Notes: generated by a model from the letters alone, not told the origin. A stretch of 64,000 bases of DNA from Aliterella atlantica CENA595 (GCF_000952155.1 NZ_JYON01000015.1:1-64000), one strand, 5' to 3'. Positions 28,404 through 37,882 are shown, numbered from the stretch's first letter. Numbers and translations: made by a program.

Positions 28404-29303
28404 TTACGGCACAAAATCGCTATTTTCTCGCCGCAATCGCGGATTGATAAAGTCATTCAAGCCTTCACCAACCAGAGACAACCCCACAACCATCAAAGTC
28501 ATCGCCAAACCAGGAAAAAGCGCCGTCCACCAAATACCTGTCGGTAATGCTTCTAAAGCTTGGCGTAAATCGTGACCCCATTCTGGTACTTGTTCTGGCA
28601 ATCCCAACCCCAAAAAGCCCAAACCGCCTAGAGTTAATATGGCATCAGCCGCATTGAGGGTAAATAATACCGGAACGCTAGCAATCACATTAAAAAATAG
28701 GTAGCGAGATAAAATGCGCCATGTAGACGCACCCATTGCTTGGGCGGCTTCTACAAATAGCTCAGTTTTGACGCTGACAGTGTGGTTGCGGACAACGCGA
28801 TAGTATTGAGGGATGTAAGCAATACTAATAGCGATCGCTGCATTTAATATCCCTCTACCTACAACAAAAGCCAGTGTCACCGATAGCAGCAAACCTGGCA
28901 ATGTATAGATAGTATCCATCAAAAACAGCAATATGCGATCGACTCTGCCGCCGATATAGCCGCTAACTAAGCCTAATGGTACGCCAATCACAAGACTTAG
29001 GGCAGTGGCGAGAATTACAACTTGCAGCGCTGCTTGAGCGCCAAATAACGTCCGCGAAAACACATCATAACCTTGGCGACTCGTACCGAACCAGTGACTT
29101 GCTGAAGGTGGTTCGTGAATTGGGTTAACTAATGATGCTGTCGGATCTTGCAGTAAACCCCAAGCTTGGAATGCACCACCCAAAACGGCTATTACAAGAA
29201 AAAATAGGCTGATGACGATGCCTATTTGCATTAATCGCCCTGAGACGCTAGGGCGAGTATTAAGTTGCAGGAATTTAGGTGGTTTGCGTTTGGTTACGGT
29301 CAT
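28404..29303 (-). CDS. Peptide/nickel-type ABC permease (DppC/OppC)
   Basis: This inner-membrane permease belongs to the oligopeptide/dipeptide/nickel importer family. The N-terminal OppC-type helix is FFLVIAVLGGAF. The DppC hallmark HWFGTSRQGYDVFSRTLFGA follows, then about five helices. The coupling-helix EAA loop is FVEAAQAMGASTWRILSRY near residue 185, and the family end is GEGLNDFINPRLR. The 299-residue length is usual. No DppB, ATPase or binding-protein gene is adjacent, so its partners are encoded elsewhere. This scattered organisation is common in cyanobacteria. The substrate is unknown. Confidence 0.9.
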   Translation of the reverse strand: MTVTKRKPPKFLQLNTRPSVSGRLMQIGIVISLFFLVIAVLGGAFQAWGLLQDPTASLVNPIHEPPSASHWFGTSRQGYDVFSRTLFGAQAALQVVILATALSLVIGVPLGLVSGYIGGRVDRILLFLMDTIYTLPGLLLSVTLAFVVGRGILNAAIAISIAYIPQYYRVVRNHTVSVKTELFVEAAQAMGASTWRILSRYLFFNVIASVPVLFTLNAADAILTLGGLGFLGLGLPEQVPEWGHDLRQALEALPTGIWWTALFPGLAMTLMVVGLSLVGEGLNDFINPRLRRENSDFVP

Positions 29304-29419
29304 AGTTGTAAATTATGTCTACATGAGACAAAACCCGCACATTGGCGGGTTAAATGTTACCACATTCAGCCAGTGGAAAGAAACGTTAGATCGCTCTGGC
29401 AGTAAGGCAATTTTCCTAT

Positions 29420-30193
29420 TTAGGCAAAGGCTGATGAGCCTAAATCTGGCGGTACATCTTGCCAACGTCCTTGTCCAACTGCTTGAATTGCTTGTTTGAG
29501 AGAGATGTCGCCTGTATATAAAACTCGTCCGACGATCGCCCCATTTACTCCTGATGGTTCTAGTGCTAGTAAGCTTAATAGGTCGGTTACGGAACTTACT
29601 CCACCAGAGGCAATAATGGGAATGGAGATTGCTTGGGCTAGTTCTCGCAATGCTTCTAGGTTTGGTCCTTGCAGCGTACCGTCGCGGTGAATGTCTGTGT
29701 AAATAATAGTTGCTGCTCCTAAGTCTTGCATTTGCCTAGCTAAATCGGTTGCTAAAACTTCCGAAGTTTCCAGCCAGCCACGAGTTGCAACTTTACCGTT
29801 ACGAGCGTCGATTCCGATCGCAATTTGATGGGGAAATGCTTGGCATAAATCGGCGACAAGTTGCGGCTGTTCTACAGCAATAGTGCCTAAAATTGCCCGT
29901 TGTACGCCCAAATTTAGTAATTGTTCGACGCTGGCAAAGTCGCGCAATCCGCCACCTACTTGAATTGGTACTGGTACAGCAGATGCGATCGCCTCAATTA
30001 CTTTATGGTTGACTACTTGCCCTGTTTTAGCGCCATCTAAATCGACAATGTGCAGCCTAGTAGCGCCTTGTTCTACCCACTGCATCGCTACTTCTACGGG
30101 ATTGTCGTTAAATACTTGCGACTGGGCGTAATCTCCTTGATACAACCTGACGCATAGACCATTTAGTAAATCAATTGCTGGGATTACATCCAT
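29420..30193 (-). CDS. hisA: Phosphoribosylformimino-ribotide isomerase
   Basis: HisA catalyses the Amadori isomerisation of ProFAR to PRFAR in histidine synthesis. The (beta/alpha)8 barrel has the two phosphate-binding half-repeats: [20 protein letters not shown] with catalytic Asp 8, and [15 protein letters not shown] with catalytic Asp near 130. IQVGGGLRD and IIASGGVSS are the paired phosphate grips. The 257-residue length is normal. It is downstream of aroA with 22 bp between them, so the two are probably cotranscribed. Confidence 0.95.
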   Translation of the reverse strand: MDVIPAIDLLNGLCVRLYQGDYAQSQVFNDNPVEVAMQWVEQGATRLHIVDLDGAKTGQVVNHKVIEAIASAVPVPIQVGGGLRDFASVEQLLNLGVQRAILGTIAVEQPQLVADLCQAFPHQIAIGIDARNGKVATRGWLETSEVLATDLARQMQDLGAATIIYTDIHRDGTLQGPNLEALRELAQAISIPIIASGGVSSVTDLLSLLALEPSGVNGAIVGRVLYTGDISLKQAIQAVGQGRWQDVPPDLGSSAFA

Positions 30194-30215
30194 TTTTCAG
30201 TTATGAGTAATAAAT

Positions 30216-31571
30216 TTAGACTTCGCCGCAGGCGTGTTTGAGTGTAGAAACAAAAGTAGGGTAAGAAATTGAAGCAGCTTCAGCACCACGTACGGTAGTT
30301 TTGCCTTTGGCATTGAGAGATGCGATCGCTAAACTCATAGCAATACGATGATCGCTGTAACTATCAACTTCTGTACCTGTTAAAGAACTATTGCCAGTAA
30401 TTTCTAAGCCATCGGGTAATTCTGTTACTTTTGCCCCCATTTTATTGAGTTCTGTGGCAATTGCGGTAATGCGATCGCTTTCTTTTACCCGCAATTCTTC
30501 CGCATCTTTAATTACAGTCGTCCCTGATGCAAAAGCGGCGGCGACTGCGAGGACGGGAATTTCATCGATCAGGCGGGGAATGATATCGCCAGCGATTGTA
30601 CAGCTATGCAACTTACCATAACGCACGCGCAAATCGGCTACAGGTTCGCCAGCAACAACGTGCTGATCTTCTAAGGTAATATCTGCCCCCATCATTTCTA
30701 AAGCATCTAAAACCCCTGTGCGCGTCGGATTTACACCCACATTTTCGATTAACAATTCTGAGCCTGGTACGATCGCTGCTGCTACTAGCCAAAAAGCTGC
30801 CGAACTAATATCTCCAGGGACAATTACCGTTTGCCCTTGCAAAGTCGCGCCGCCAGTAATTGTGACGCTGTTGCTGTCAGGATCGGTGCTAATTTGCGCT
30901 CCAAATGCTTTTAACATTCGTTCGCTGTGATCCCGCGATAAGGATGGTTCAGTTACAGTAGTTTGTCCCTCGCTCATCAATCCCGCTAAAAGAATACAAG
31001 ACTTAACTTGAGCCGAAGCAATTGGCGATTGATAGTGTATAGGTTGCAAGCTTTGTCCTTGTACTGCCAAAGGTGCTAAAGTTGCGTCCTTTCGTCCCCA
31101 AATATGTGCGCCCATTTGCTGCAACGGTTTGACAACGCGAGACATCGGACGCGATCGCAAGGAGCTATCGCCTGTAACTGTAAATAGCCGCCCAGGATGC
31201 GAGGCTAATAACCCCAGCATCAGCCTCAACGTTGTGCCAGAATTGCCAGCATTGAGGACATCAACTGGTTCTTGTAGTTGTCCTAAGCCAATACCTTTAA
31301 CGCGCACCATTTGCGTGTTCAAGTCAGAAATTTCTGCACCCATAGCTCGGAAACATTCAGCCGTACTGCGGGGATCTTCGCCTAAAAGTAGTCCTTGAAT
31401 TTGCGTTTCACCCTGAGCGATCGCCCCTAACATCAAAGCGCGATGAGAAATTGATTTATCTCCTGGAACTTGAATTCGTCCTTGCAACGCCACTCCAGCA
31501 CTAGGTAATTGGATAATTAAGTTATCCGTAAGCTGTTGAGTAGTTTCGACCGTAACTATTGATGCCGACAT
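30216..31571 (-). CDS. aroA: 3-phosphoshikimate 1-carboxyvinyltransferase (EPSP synthase)
   Basis: AroA condenses shikimate 3-phosphate with phosphoenolpyruvate in the shikimate pathway. The blocks are [18 protein letters not shown] near residue 37, [15 protein letters not shown] near 107, [28 protein letters not shown], and the active-site [13 protein letters not shown] followed by LRVKESDRI. All are present and the length (451) is normal with a ~25-residue N-terminal extension. ATG 31571 is the only start before the first conserved block. hisA follows 22 bp downstream. Confidence 0.96.
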   Translation of the reverse strand: MSASIVTVETTQQLTDNLIIQLPSAGVALQGRIQVPGDKSISHRALMLGAIAQGETQIQGLLLGEDPRSTAECFRAMGAEISDLNTQMVRVKGIGLGQLQEPVDVLNAGNSGTTLRLMLGLLASHPGRLFTVTGDSSLRSRPMSRVVKPLQQMGAHIWGRKDATLAPLAVQGQSLQPIHYQSPIASAQVKSCILLAGLMSEGQTTVTEPSLSRDHSERMLKAFGAQISTDPDSNSVTITGGATLQGQTVIVPGDISSAAFWLVAAAIVPGSELLIENVGVNPTRTGVLDALEMMGADITLEDQHVVAGEPVADLRVRYGKLHSCTIAGDIIPRLIDEIPVLAVAAAFASGTTVIKDAEELRVKESDRITAIATELNKMGAKVTELPDGLEITGNSSLTGTEVDSYSDHRIAMSLAIASLNAKGKTTVRGAEAASISYPTFVSTLKHACGEV

Positions 31572-31772
31572 GGGGATAAACCAGCGTGTGACTGAGCGGT
31601 TCTATCGTACCTTTTTCCCGCCATCTTGGCTTTACTTAATTATTGATAATTTCTGGCGCTAGAGAGGAAATTTTGCACAATCTTTATAGTTTGCGCTTAA
31701 CCCCTACAGTTAGTTCACATCAAAATAAATTGTCTCCGTACTACACTATATTTATGTAGTTTTTTTACCATC

Positions 31773-32222
31773 ATGCTGACTCATCACCGCAAGCCTGTAT
31801 GTCTGTCATTAGTTTCTACAGACTTACCGATTTGGTCAGTTGTGGAAACGTCAGCAACACTGTACCAGAAAGACCGCGAACAGTTTCATTTAGTGCTAAA
31901 TGAGCCGCCCTTGCAGGAGAAGTCGCCAAATAATCGCTTGCTGTGGTTAGATATTTCTCCCTACCGCGTGACTATGAGTATGCAAGCAAGCGGTCAATTA
32001 AGCTACCGTCATTCTTGGCAACGGGGTTTGTATGGCTTTAGCTATTATTGGTTGCAAAGCAACTCCTTCCAACCGCACGAGCAAATCCGCCTGCGTAACT
32101 TTACCTGCGATCTCAGTTTAGTCGGTCATCCCTTACCCAACAATTTACGCCTGGAATACGAACTGTGGTCGCAGAAAGTGAGAATGGGTAAGTATGTGTT
32201 GACTCTGGAGATTCACCATTGA
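31773..32222 (+). CDS. Conserved hypothetical protein, 149 residues
   Basis: I do not recognise a named domain. The protein has no signal peptide or membrane helix. It is rich in Trp, Tyr and Leu and appears to alternate beta strands (FHLVLNEPP, LLWLDISPYRVTMSM, YGFSYYWLQ, LRLEYELWSQKV). Codon use and frame quality look genuine, and an A+T-rich promoter-like region with TTTATGTAG precedes the ATG. It is divergent from aroA across 200 bp. A soluble beta-rich protein is as far as the sequence goes. Confidence 0.65.
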   Translation: MLTHHRKPVCLSLVSTDLPIWSVVETSATLYQKDREQFHLVLNEPPLQEKSPNNRLLWLDISPYRVTMSMQASGQLSYRHSWQRGLYGFSYYWLQSNSFQPHEQIRLRNFTCDLSLVGHPLPNNLRLEYELWSQKVRMGKYVLTLEIHH

Positions 32223-32321
32223 TAATTCGTAATTCGTAATTAAAAGAGGATCTACCTTTTCGACGCAAAACTTAAAACTACTTAAAATAATTCAAAACTT
32301 ACAACTTAAAACTCAAAACTA
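32223..32321. repeat. A+T-rich short tandem repeats
   Basis: Directly after the stop are TAATTCG units (32226-32242) and then several degenerate copies of AAAACTTAAAACT/CAAAACT up to 32321. These resemble the short tandemly repeated heptamers of cyanobacterial spacers and are related to the TTTTGAG array at 58893 read on the other strand. Confidence 0.6.
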
Positions 32322-32420
32322 ATATGCCCCCCTAGTGGATTGTAATTTTTATCTAACGTAGGTTTGATAAGAAGATTACACTTGCTTAAACGATCCGACC
32401 GTAGAGGACAGTTTTTACTT

Positions 32421-33173
32421 ATGGCTATAGTGGGGTTTTCTAGTAGTTTCTACTTAAGCTGGCTGCAATGGATGATACAGCCGCAATTAGCCTTACATAT
32501 TCCTGATGGCTTTTTGAATTTACCTGTAATTGCTGTAAGTTGGTTGGTATCTATAGGTTTAATTGCCCTGGCTTTAAATAAAGTCCAAGCAGATTATCAA
32601 GAACGGGCTGTACCCCTAATGGGAGTATGCGGAGCATTTATTTTTGCTGCCCAGATGATTAATTTTCCCATCCCAGGCGGTAGTTCTGGGCATCTTTTGG
32701 GTGGAACCTTAGCTGGAGCTTTGTTAGGACCTTGGGCAGGCACGCTCGTCATGGTAGCAGTGTTTATCGTGCAGGCTGTTTTGTTTCAAGATGGCGGGTT
32801 GACAGCACTAGGCGCAAATATCGCTAATATGGGGCTAATTGGTACATTTGGCGGTTATTACCTCTATCGGGCTATTCGGTTTGCTGTAGGACGCGATAGT
32901 ATCCGAGGACTGGCGATCGCTGCCAGTATAGCCGCTTGGACAAGCGTAGTAGTTGCAGCAATTGTTACGGCAATTCAACTTGCCCTATCTGGAACTGTAC
33001 CATTGCAATTAGCTTTAACAGCAATGGTTTCGTGGCACGTAATTATTGGCATTGGCGAAGCGCTCATTACTGTAGTTGCCCTGATGTTTGTCTGGCGGAC
33101 TCGCCCCGATCTATTTTACGATCCGCCGCGTAAGGCTACGTTAGACAAAAGTCGCCCCCTGTCTAGATATTAA
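32421..33173 (+). CDS. cbiM: Cobalt/nickel ECF importer substrate component
   Basis: CbiM/NikM captures Co2+ or Ni2+ through an N-terminal His loop. Here LALHIPDGFLN supplies the His-Ile-x-Asp-Gly motif, preceded by a hydrophobic N-terminal segment. About six helices follow, with MINFPIPGGSSGHLLGG (a second metal-binding-region His) and LTALGANIANMGLIG. A TTG at 32364 could extend the frame by 19 residues. ATG 32421 has GAGGA about 13 nt upstream and gives a plausible signal-anchor, so I prefer it. It heads the cbiM-N-Q-O operon. No B12 riboswitch is visible upstream, so metal preference (Co or Ni) cannot be decided. Confidence 0.9.
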   Translation: MAIVGFSSSFYLSWLQWMIQPQLALHIPDGFLNLPVIAVSWLVSIGLIALALNKVQADYQERAVPLMGVCGAFIFAAQMINFPIPGGSSGHLLGGTLAGALLGPWAGTLVMVAVFIVQAVLFQDGGLTALGANIANMGLIGTFGGYYLYRAIRFAVGRDSIRGLAIAASIAAWTSVVVAAIVTAIQLALSGTVPLQLALTAMVSWHVIIGIGEALITVVALMFVWRTRPDLFYDPPRKATLDKSRPLSRY

Positions 33174-33197
33174 AAATTTCTCACACCCGAAAAAATT

Positions 33198-33557
33198 ATG
33201 AGTAACAACCTAAAGCGATCGCGCAACAGCGCTTTTGTCATTGCTGGTGTCGGAGTTGCCTTATTAATTGCCATTTTCCTTTCTCCTTTCGCCAGCCAAA
33301 ACCCCGATGGTTTAGATCGAGTCTCGCAAGATCTCAAATTTGACGATAAAGCTATTGAAGATGCGCCCGCCCGTAAACTTCCCTTTTATGCTGTATTTGA
33401 AGAGTATGCCCTAAGAGGCGTACCTGAATCGGTAGCTACTCCTATAGCTGGTTTAGTTGGTACTTTGGCGACATTTGGCTTGGCTTGGGGAGCAGGTAAA
33501 TTATTAGTTCGTCGTGCTGATAACTCTAATTATCCAGATAATAGCGATCGCCAATGA
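33198..33557 (+). CDS. PDGLE-domain cobalt/nickel transport component (CbiN-like)
   Basis: A 119-residue membrane protein with one N-terminal helix (FVIAGVGVALLIAIFLSPF), then NPDGLDRVSQDLKF (the PDGL(E) motif), a short periplasmic stretch, and a second helix near 82-104 (ATPIAGLVGTLATFGLAWG). It occupies the CbiN/NikN position between CbiM and CbiQ and probably helps load metal into CbiM. It lies 24 bp after cbiM. Some related systems fuse this domain to CbiM; here it is separate. Confidence 0.88.
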   Translation: MSNNLKRSRNSAFVIAGVGVALLIAIFLSPFASQNPDGLDRVSQDLKFDDKAIEDAPARKLPFYAVFEEYALRGVPESVATPIAGLVGTLATFGLAWGAGKLLVRRADNSNYPDNSDRQ

Positions 33558-33579
33558 AATTACATAGGTATTTGAGTTA

Positions 33580-34353
33580 ATGCTGCACGTTGGAGCTTTT
33601 CATCTAGATATAGATAGTAAAAATACTACTGTTTGGCATAAACTAGCGCCGCGCACTAGAATCCTTTGTGCTGTATTAATGGTATTTGCCATCGTCCTCA
33701 CACCGAACGGGCGATGGCTGACTTGGGCGATCTATGGATTAGCAATCGTACATCTGCTTTTAATTAGCAAAATTACCCTGTCAGTTTTGCTCAAACGCTT
33801 GGCAGTTGAATTTGTATTTATTGGTGCTGTTCTCCTCGGTACTTTGTTTCACGGTGGAGGTGAGGTGCTGTGGAGTTGGGGAATATTGCAAATTACTACA
33901 GGCGGGTTGACTGTATTAGGTAGCGTCTCTCTCAAAGCCCTGCTATCTCTATTGATGATGAATTTATTGACTTTAACTACGTCAGTTCCGGCGCTACTAA
34001 ATGGTTTGCTTGAATTGCGAATGCCGCCTCTATTAGTTGCAACTCTTGCCTCTATGTACCGCTATATCAGCGTCTTAGTGGGAGAATTTAATGCTATGCG
34101 TCGGGCAGCAGTTTCACGCAACTTGATGGGTAACAAACGCTGGCAACGCTTAGTCATTGGCAATATTATCGGGGCGCTGTTTATCCGCACTTACGAACGA
34201 GGCGATCGCATTTATCAAGCTATGCTGTCACGCGGCTATCAGGGTGTATCGCCTGTACAAAAAACACCCCTTGGAGGAAAACGCGATTTGTTGGCTTTGA
34301 CGTTAACTTTTGTTTTGGCACTGCTAGGGCAAAGCGTTTACTTAGCCCGATAA
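33580..34353 (+). CDS. cbiQ: Energy-coupling factor transmembrane protein
   Basis: CbiQ is the T component that couples the ATPase to CbiM. It has an N-terminal DIDSKNTTVWHKLAPRTRIL amphipathic segment, helices to about residue 130, and the two conserved ECF-T signatures: AVSRNLM near 186 and AMLSRGYQG near 214 (each an Ala-Arg-Gly-type coupling motif, the first degenerate). The 257-residue length is normal. It starts 22 bp after the PDGLE gene, and cbiO follows 17 bp downstream. Confidence 0.92.
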   Translation: MLHVGAFHLDIDSKNTTVWHKLAPRTRILCAVLMVFAIVLTPNGRWLTWAIYGLAIVHLLLISKITLSVLLKRLAVEFVFIGAVLLGTLFHGGGEVLWSWGILQITTGGLTVLGSVSLKALLSLLMMNLLTLTTSVPALLNGLLELRMPPLLVATLASMYRYISVLVGEFNAMRRAAVSRNLMGNKRWQRLVIGNIIGALFIRTYERGDRIYQAMLSRGYQGVSPVQKTPLGGKRDLLALTLTFVLALLGQSVYLAR

Positions 34354-34370
34354 AATTTATTTACGTTTCA

Positions 34371-35156
34371 ATGCACCACAATCCGATCTTTATTCAAAAT
34401 CTGAGCTATGTATATCCTGACGGGACTCTAGCTCTAAACAATATTAATTTATCTATTCAAGCAACCGAGCGTGTTGCCTTAATTGGTGCTAATGGTTCTG
34501 GTAAATCTACCCTACAACTACACTTAAATGGGATTATTTTGCCCCAATCTGGCGAAGTAATTATTGGCGAGTGGCAAGTTTGTCCCCAGCATTTACAAAA
34601 AATTCGTAACTTTGTCGGGTTAGTGTTTCAAAATCCTGACAATCAATTGTTTATGCCTACAGTGTGGGAAGATATTGCTTTCGGTCCAATCAATCTAGGT
34701 CTATCGCCAACAGAAGTCAGGCAGCGAGTATTAGAGGCAATGGCGGCAGTAGATATCGATCCCCAATGGTATAGCGATCGCAGTACGGAAAACTTGTCAG
34801 GTGGAGAAAAGAAAAGAATTGCGATCGCTGGTGTGATGGCAATGAAACCGCAAATTTTAGTATTTGACGAACCTTCAGCACAGTTAGATCCCCGTTCGCG
34901 CCGCCAGTTAATTGAACTGTTGCAAACTTTACCTTTAACTCAATTAATTGCTACTCATGACTTAGATTTAGCCTTAGAACTATGCGATCGCACTGTAGTT
35001 TTAAGTCAAGGTGAAGTTGTCTTTGATGGCAAAACCGAGCAAGTTATGAGCAATTCTGAATTTTTGCTCCAGCACGCTTTAGAATCGCCTCTAAGTTACA
35101 GCCGCCCTTATTGTCAGCTTGAAGATGCACCCATGACAGTGACCAGTGACCAGTGA
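34371..35156 (+). CDS. cbiO: Cobalt/nickel ECF transporter ATPase
   Basis: This is the energy-coupling ATPase of the importer: Walker A GANGSGKST near residue 39, Q-loop VFQNPDNQLF near 86, signature NLSGGEKKRIAIAGV near 145, Walker B ILVFDEPSAQLDP near 166, and H-loop IATHDLDLALE. The 261-residue length is normal. The last codons run into a tandem CAGTGAC array, so the terminal Thr-Val-Thr-Ser-Asp-Gln and the TGA stop are repeat-encoded and probably not functional sequence. Last gene of the operon. Confidence 0.95.
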   Translation: MHHNPIFIQNLSYVYPDGTLALNNINLSIQATERVALIGANGSGKSTLQLHLNGIILPQSGEVIIGEWQVCPQHLQKIRNFVGLVFQNPDNQLFMPTVWEDIAFGPINLGLSPTEVRQRVLEAMAAVDIDPQWYSDRSTENLSGGEKKRIAIAGVMAMKPQILVFDEPSAQLDPRSRRQLIELLQTLPLTQLIATHDLDLALELCDRTVVLSQGEVVFDGKTEQVMSNSEFLLQHALESPLSYSRPYCQLEDAPMTVTSDQ

Positions 35157-35171
35157 CCAGTGACCAGTGAC
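35137..35171 (+). repeat. Five tandem CAGTGAC heptamers at the cbiO stop
   Basis: Five perfect contiguous CAGTGAC units. The cbiO TGA stop (35154-35156) lies inside the third unit. The orientation relative to the gene is the same as at 7682 and 44855. Confidence 0.95.
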
Positions 35172-35298
35172 CGTTAAATAATTCCTTGAGCTTATTGAGA
35201 ATAATTGACAGTAACTCAGTAATCCTCTATACTGATCGATTGTATTATTTGCCAACGATTAGCAATAAGGCTGTTCGCAGCAAGCGCGATCGCACCGC

Positions 35299-36300
35299 AT
35301 GGAAAACGATTTTTTAGAGGGCAAAACCCAATCGTCTTGGAACCGCCGTCAGTTCTTGAAGTTGGGTATAGCTGGATTGGGAATAACGGGTGCGGGTATT
35401 GCCTACCAAACCCTAAAACCGCAAAAGTCGCTGCCAGTAAGAATTCCCACAGTTGATTCTATCGAGCCGACTGATGGGAATATTAGCCCGATGACAATAC
35501 TGCGAGACTTCGACTATGGGACAGTAAAAAGCGAAAAAGGACGCACGATTAGAGAATTTCGCGTAGTTGCTAGCAATTCCACAATCAAGCTCAATAGCGC
35601 GGTAGATTTCAACACCTGGAACTTTAATAATCGCGTTCCTGGACCGACATTAAGGGCAACACAAGGCGATCGCATTCGAGTTGTATTTCTCAACCAGGGG
35701 GGACACTCGCATTCCATGCACTTTCACGGCGTTCATCCGGCGGAAGTTGATGGCGTTCGCCCTATCCGTCACGGAAATGCAGCAATTTATGAATTTGATG
35801 CCGAACCATTTGGCGTTCATCTTTATCACTGCCATACCGAGCCTATAACTCGTCATATTGGTAAAGGATTGTATGGGATGTTGATCGTCGATCCGCCCAA
35901 ACCTCGCCCGCCAGCCGACGAAATGGTGCTAGTTATGGCTGGTTACGATACCAACGATGACAACAAAAATGAGTTTTACGCCTTCAACGGGCAACCGGAT
36001 TATTACCGCAATCATCCGATTCCCATTTATCAAAATCAGTTAGTGCGATTGTACGTACTCAACATGATTGAATTTGATGTTGCAGCTACGTTTCACCTCC
36101 ACGCTAACTTTTTTCAAGTTTACAGAACAGGGCGGACTTTAGTACCTAGCGAAGACTCAGACGTAATTACGATGGGGACAACCGAAAGACATATCTTAGA
36201 ATTTGCCTACAAATACCCAGGCAAATATATGTTTCATCCCCACCAAGATGCGATCGCTCAATCTGGCTGCATGGGTATATTCAACGTCATAGCTACATAA
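35299..36300 (+). CDS. Two-domain multicopper oxidase, Tat-exported
   Basis: This is a copper oxidase or ferroxidase candidate. The N-terminus carries a twin-arginine signal (WNRRQFLKLGIAG). The mature protein has two cupredoxin domains. Domain 1 has HSMHFHG near residue 138 and HLYHCHTEPITRH near 174 (Cys and His of a type 1 site within HCH...H). Domain 2 has TFHLHANFFQ near 265, MFHPHQD near 313 and a Cys-Met pair. The copper ligand set therefore looks complete. It heads an operon with a lipoprotein, a ferritin-like protein and the FTR1 iron permease, which suggests that it oxidises Fe2+ for FTR1 much as Fet3 does in yeast. I see no convincing Fur box in the 140 bp upstream. Confidence 0.88.
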   Translation: MENDFLEGKTQSSWNRRQFLKLGIAGLGITGAGIAYQTLKPQKSLPVRIPTVDSIEPTDGNISPMTILRDFDYGTVKSEKGRTIREFRVVASNSTIKLNSAVDFNTWNFNNRVPGPTLRATQGDRIRVVFLNQGGHSHSMHFHGVHPAEVDGVRPIRHGNAAIYEFDAEPFGVHLYHCHTEPITRHIGKGLYGMLIVDPPKPRPPADEMVLVMAGYDTNDDNKNEFYAFNGQPDYYRNHPIPIYQNQLVRLYVLNMIEFDVAATFHLHANFFQVYRTGRTLVPSEDSDVITMGTTERHILEFAYKYPGKYMFHPHQDAIAQSGCMGIFNVIAT

Positions 36301-36395
36301 TCGCAGGCTCAAAACATATCGCCCAATTGCCACTAATTAGCAACAAACCTGTTAGAAAATTGCCAAAAATTCTTAAAAACTACCAATTTATCGTT

Positions 36396-37421
36396 ATGTC
36401 CATAATCCGCTTTTTATTCCTAACACTAGCTGCAGCAATGCTATCTGTTCTATTTAGCTGCAACCAATCGCCAACACCAACAGATAGCGCCAACGTAGCA
36501 CCGAACACCGTTGCTAGCCCAGCAACAACAGTAGTAGCAGCAAATAGCAAAAACAAAATCAACATTAACAGCGCCATTTTGTCAGAATTAGACAAATTAG
36601 AAGCAAAACTCGCAATTCCGGCGCTATCAAACCAAATTCAGGCACAAAGACCCTACGCCAGCACCGAAGAATTGGTAGCCAAAAAAGTCATCAATCAAGC
36701 CCAATACGACCAAATCAAAGACATGGTGACAATTGAGGACGTAGTGCTAACAGGCGTTGCCAAAGATGTAGACTACATGACCAAACTAGGCTTGATGAAG
36801 GGGCATTTATTAGTTGCTAAAGAACTACTGGATTTACAAAAACCAGCCCAAGCAGAACCCCATATCGGTCATCCAGTTGAAGAAATTTATGTAGATGTAG
36901 AAGATCAACTGGGCGAACGCAACGTCAAAGAATTTAAATCAAGCTTGATCGGTTTGCAAGACTTAGTAAAATCTAAATCCAAATCACCGGAAGTCGGCAC
37001 GAACTTCGCAGCAGCAGTAGAATCTGTAGATGGAGCGATCGCCGTATTGCCAGAAAATCAGCGTTCCTCGCCAGAATTTGTGTTGCAAGTAATTTACGGC
37101 TTACTCGATACTGCTAACTCAGAATATACAGCAGCGATCGCCAATGGCAAAATCGCCGCAGCAATTGAATATCAAGACTCGCGCGGCTTTGTCAACTACG
37201 CCAACGACTTGTATCAAGGGGTATCTACGCAAATTGCTGCAGCTAACCCTGACGCAGATAAAGCCCTATCAACTAGCATGAAAGAACTAGCGACCACTTG
37301 GCCCGCAGTTGTTCCTCCACAGACTCCTGTGAAGACTCCTGACCAAGTTACGCAGTTAGTTAAAAACATTGAACAAGAATCGCAAAAAGTGGTAAACAGT
37401 AACACCACTGCTAAACAATAG
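36396..37421 (+). CDS. Lipoprotein with helix-hairpin-helix segment, iron-locus component
   Basis: ATG 36396 begins a lipoprotein signal (MSIIRFLFLTLAAAM, Cys 22 in LFSC). A Pro/Thr/Ala-rich linker follows, then a ComEA-like helix-hairpin-helix block (KININSAILSELDKLEAKL...YASTEELVAKKVI). The remaining ~230 residues are helical and contain HIGHPVEEIYVDVEDQL near 150. That block is reminiscent of the metal-binding helices of EfeO/imelysin proteins, but this is a resemblance only. The frame extends upstream to a TTG at 36327, which would bury the lipobox, so I reject it. It lies 95 bp after the oxidase and 5 bp before the ferritin-like gene. It probably binds iron at the cell surface. Confidence 0.75.
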   Translation: MSIIRFLFLTLAAAMLSVLFSCNQSPTPTDSANVAPNTVASPATTVVAANSKNKININSAILSELDKLEAKLAIPALSNQIQAQRPYASTEELVAKKVINQAQYDQIKDMVTIEDVVLTGVAKDVDYMTKLGLMKGHLLVAKELLDLQKPAQAEPHIGHPVEEIYVDVEDQLGERNVKEFKSSLIGLQDLVKSKSKSPEVGTNFAAAVESVDGAIAVLPENQRSSPEFVLQVIYGLLDTANSEYTAAIANGKIAAAIEYQDSRGFVNYANDLYQGVSTQIAAANPDADKALSTSMKELATTWPAVVPPQTPVKTPDQVTQLVKNIEQESQKVVNSNTTAKQ

Positions 37422-37426
37422 ACATC

Positions 37427-37873
37427 ATGCGCGACCTCGACCAAGCTAAAGCTATCGAACTGCTGAACTCCATCATGGAATTTGAACTGGCGGGAGTAGT
37501 CCGTTATACTCACTACTCCCTAATGGTTACAGGACCAAATCGAATTCCTATTGTCGAATTTTTCAAGTTGCAAGCTACTGAGTCTTTGACTCACGCCCAA
37601 CAAGTAGGCGAAATTCTTACCGGACTAGAAGGGCATCCCAGCCTGCGAATCGCGCCAATGGAGGAAACTTTCAACCACTCTGTTAAAGATATTTTGGAAG
37701 AAAGCCTCAACCACGAAAAGAAAGCGTTGGATTTGTATAAAACCTTACTAGACACCGTGAGCGATGCCAGCGTGTACTTAGAAGAGTTTGCCCGAACTAT
37801 GATCGGCACAGAAGAACTGCACAACATCGAAATCAAAAAAATGTTGCGCGATTTTAGTGGCACTGCTGCTTAG
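37427..37873 (+). CDS. Ferritin-like/bacterioferritin-type diiron protein
   Basis: A 148-residue four-helix bundle. Metal-ligand residues are Glu in EFELAGVVRYTHY near 20, Glu/His in ESLTHAQQ near 51-54, Glu in ESLNHEKKAL near 90 and the E-x-x-H of EELHNIE near 125. I see no obvious Met haem ligand, so it may not be a true haem bacterioferritin. Sitting between the lipoprotein and FTR1, it would plausibly store or buffer newly imported iron, or prevent Fenton chemistry. The spacing to FTR1 is 9 bp. Confidence 0.85.
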   Translation: MRDLDQAKAIELLNSIMEFELAGVVRYTHYSLMVTGPNRIPIVEFFKLQATESLTHAQQVGEILTGLEGHPSLRIAPMEETFNHSVKDILEESLNHEKKALDLYKTLLDTVSDASVYLEEFARTMIGTEELHNIEIKKMLRDFSGTAA

Positions 37874-37882
37874 GGAAATTAA

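Noticed and set aside
32223..32420. Cobalamin riboswitch before the Co/Ni importer
   Set aside because: The stretch is made of A+T-rich short repeats and has no B12-box-like sequence.
35157..35298. Possible Fur box (GAGAATAATTGACAG near 35200) before the iron operon
   Set aside because: Only one half resembles the GATAAT hexamer pattern; the match is too weak to report as a site.
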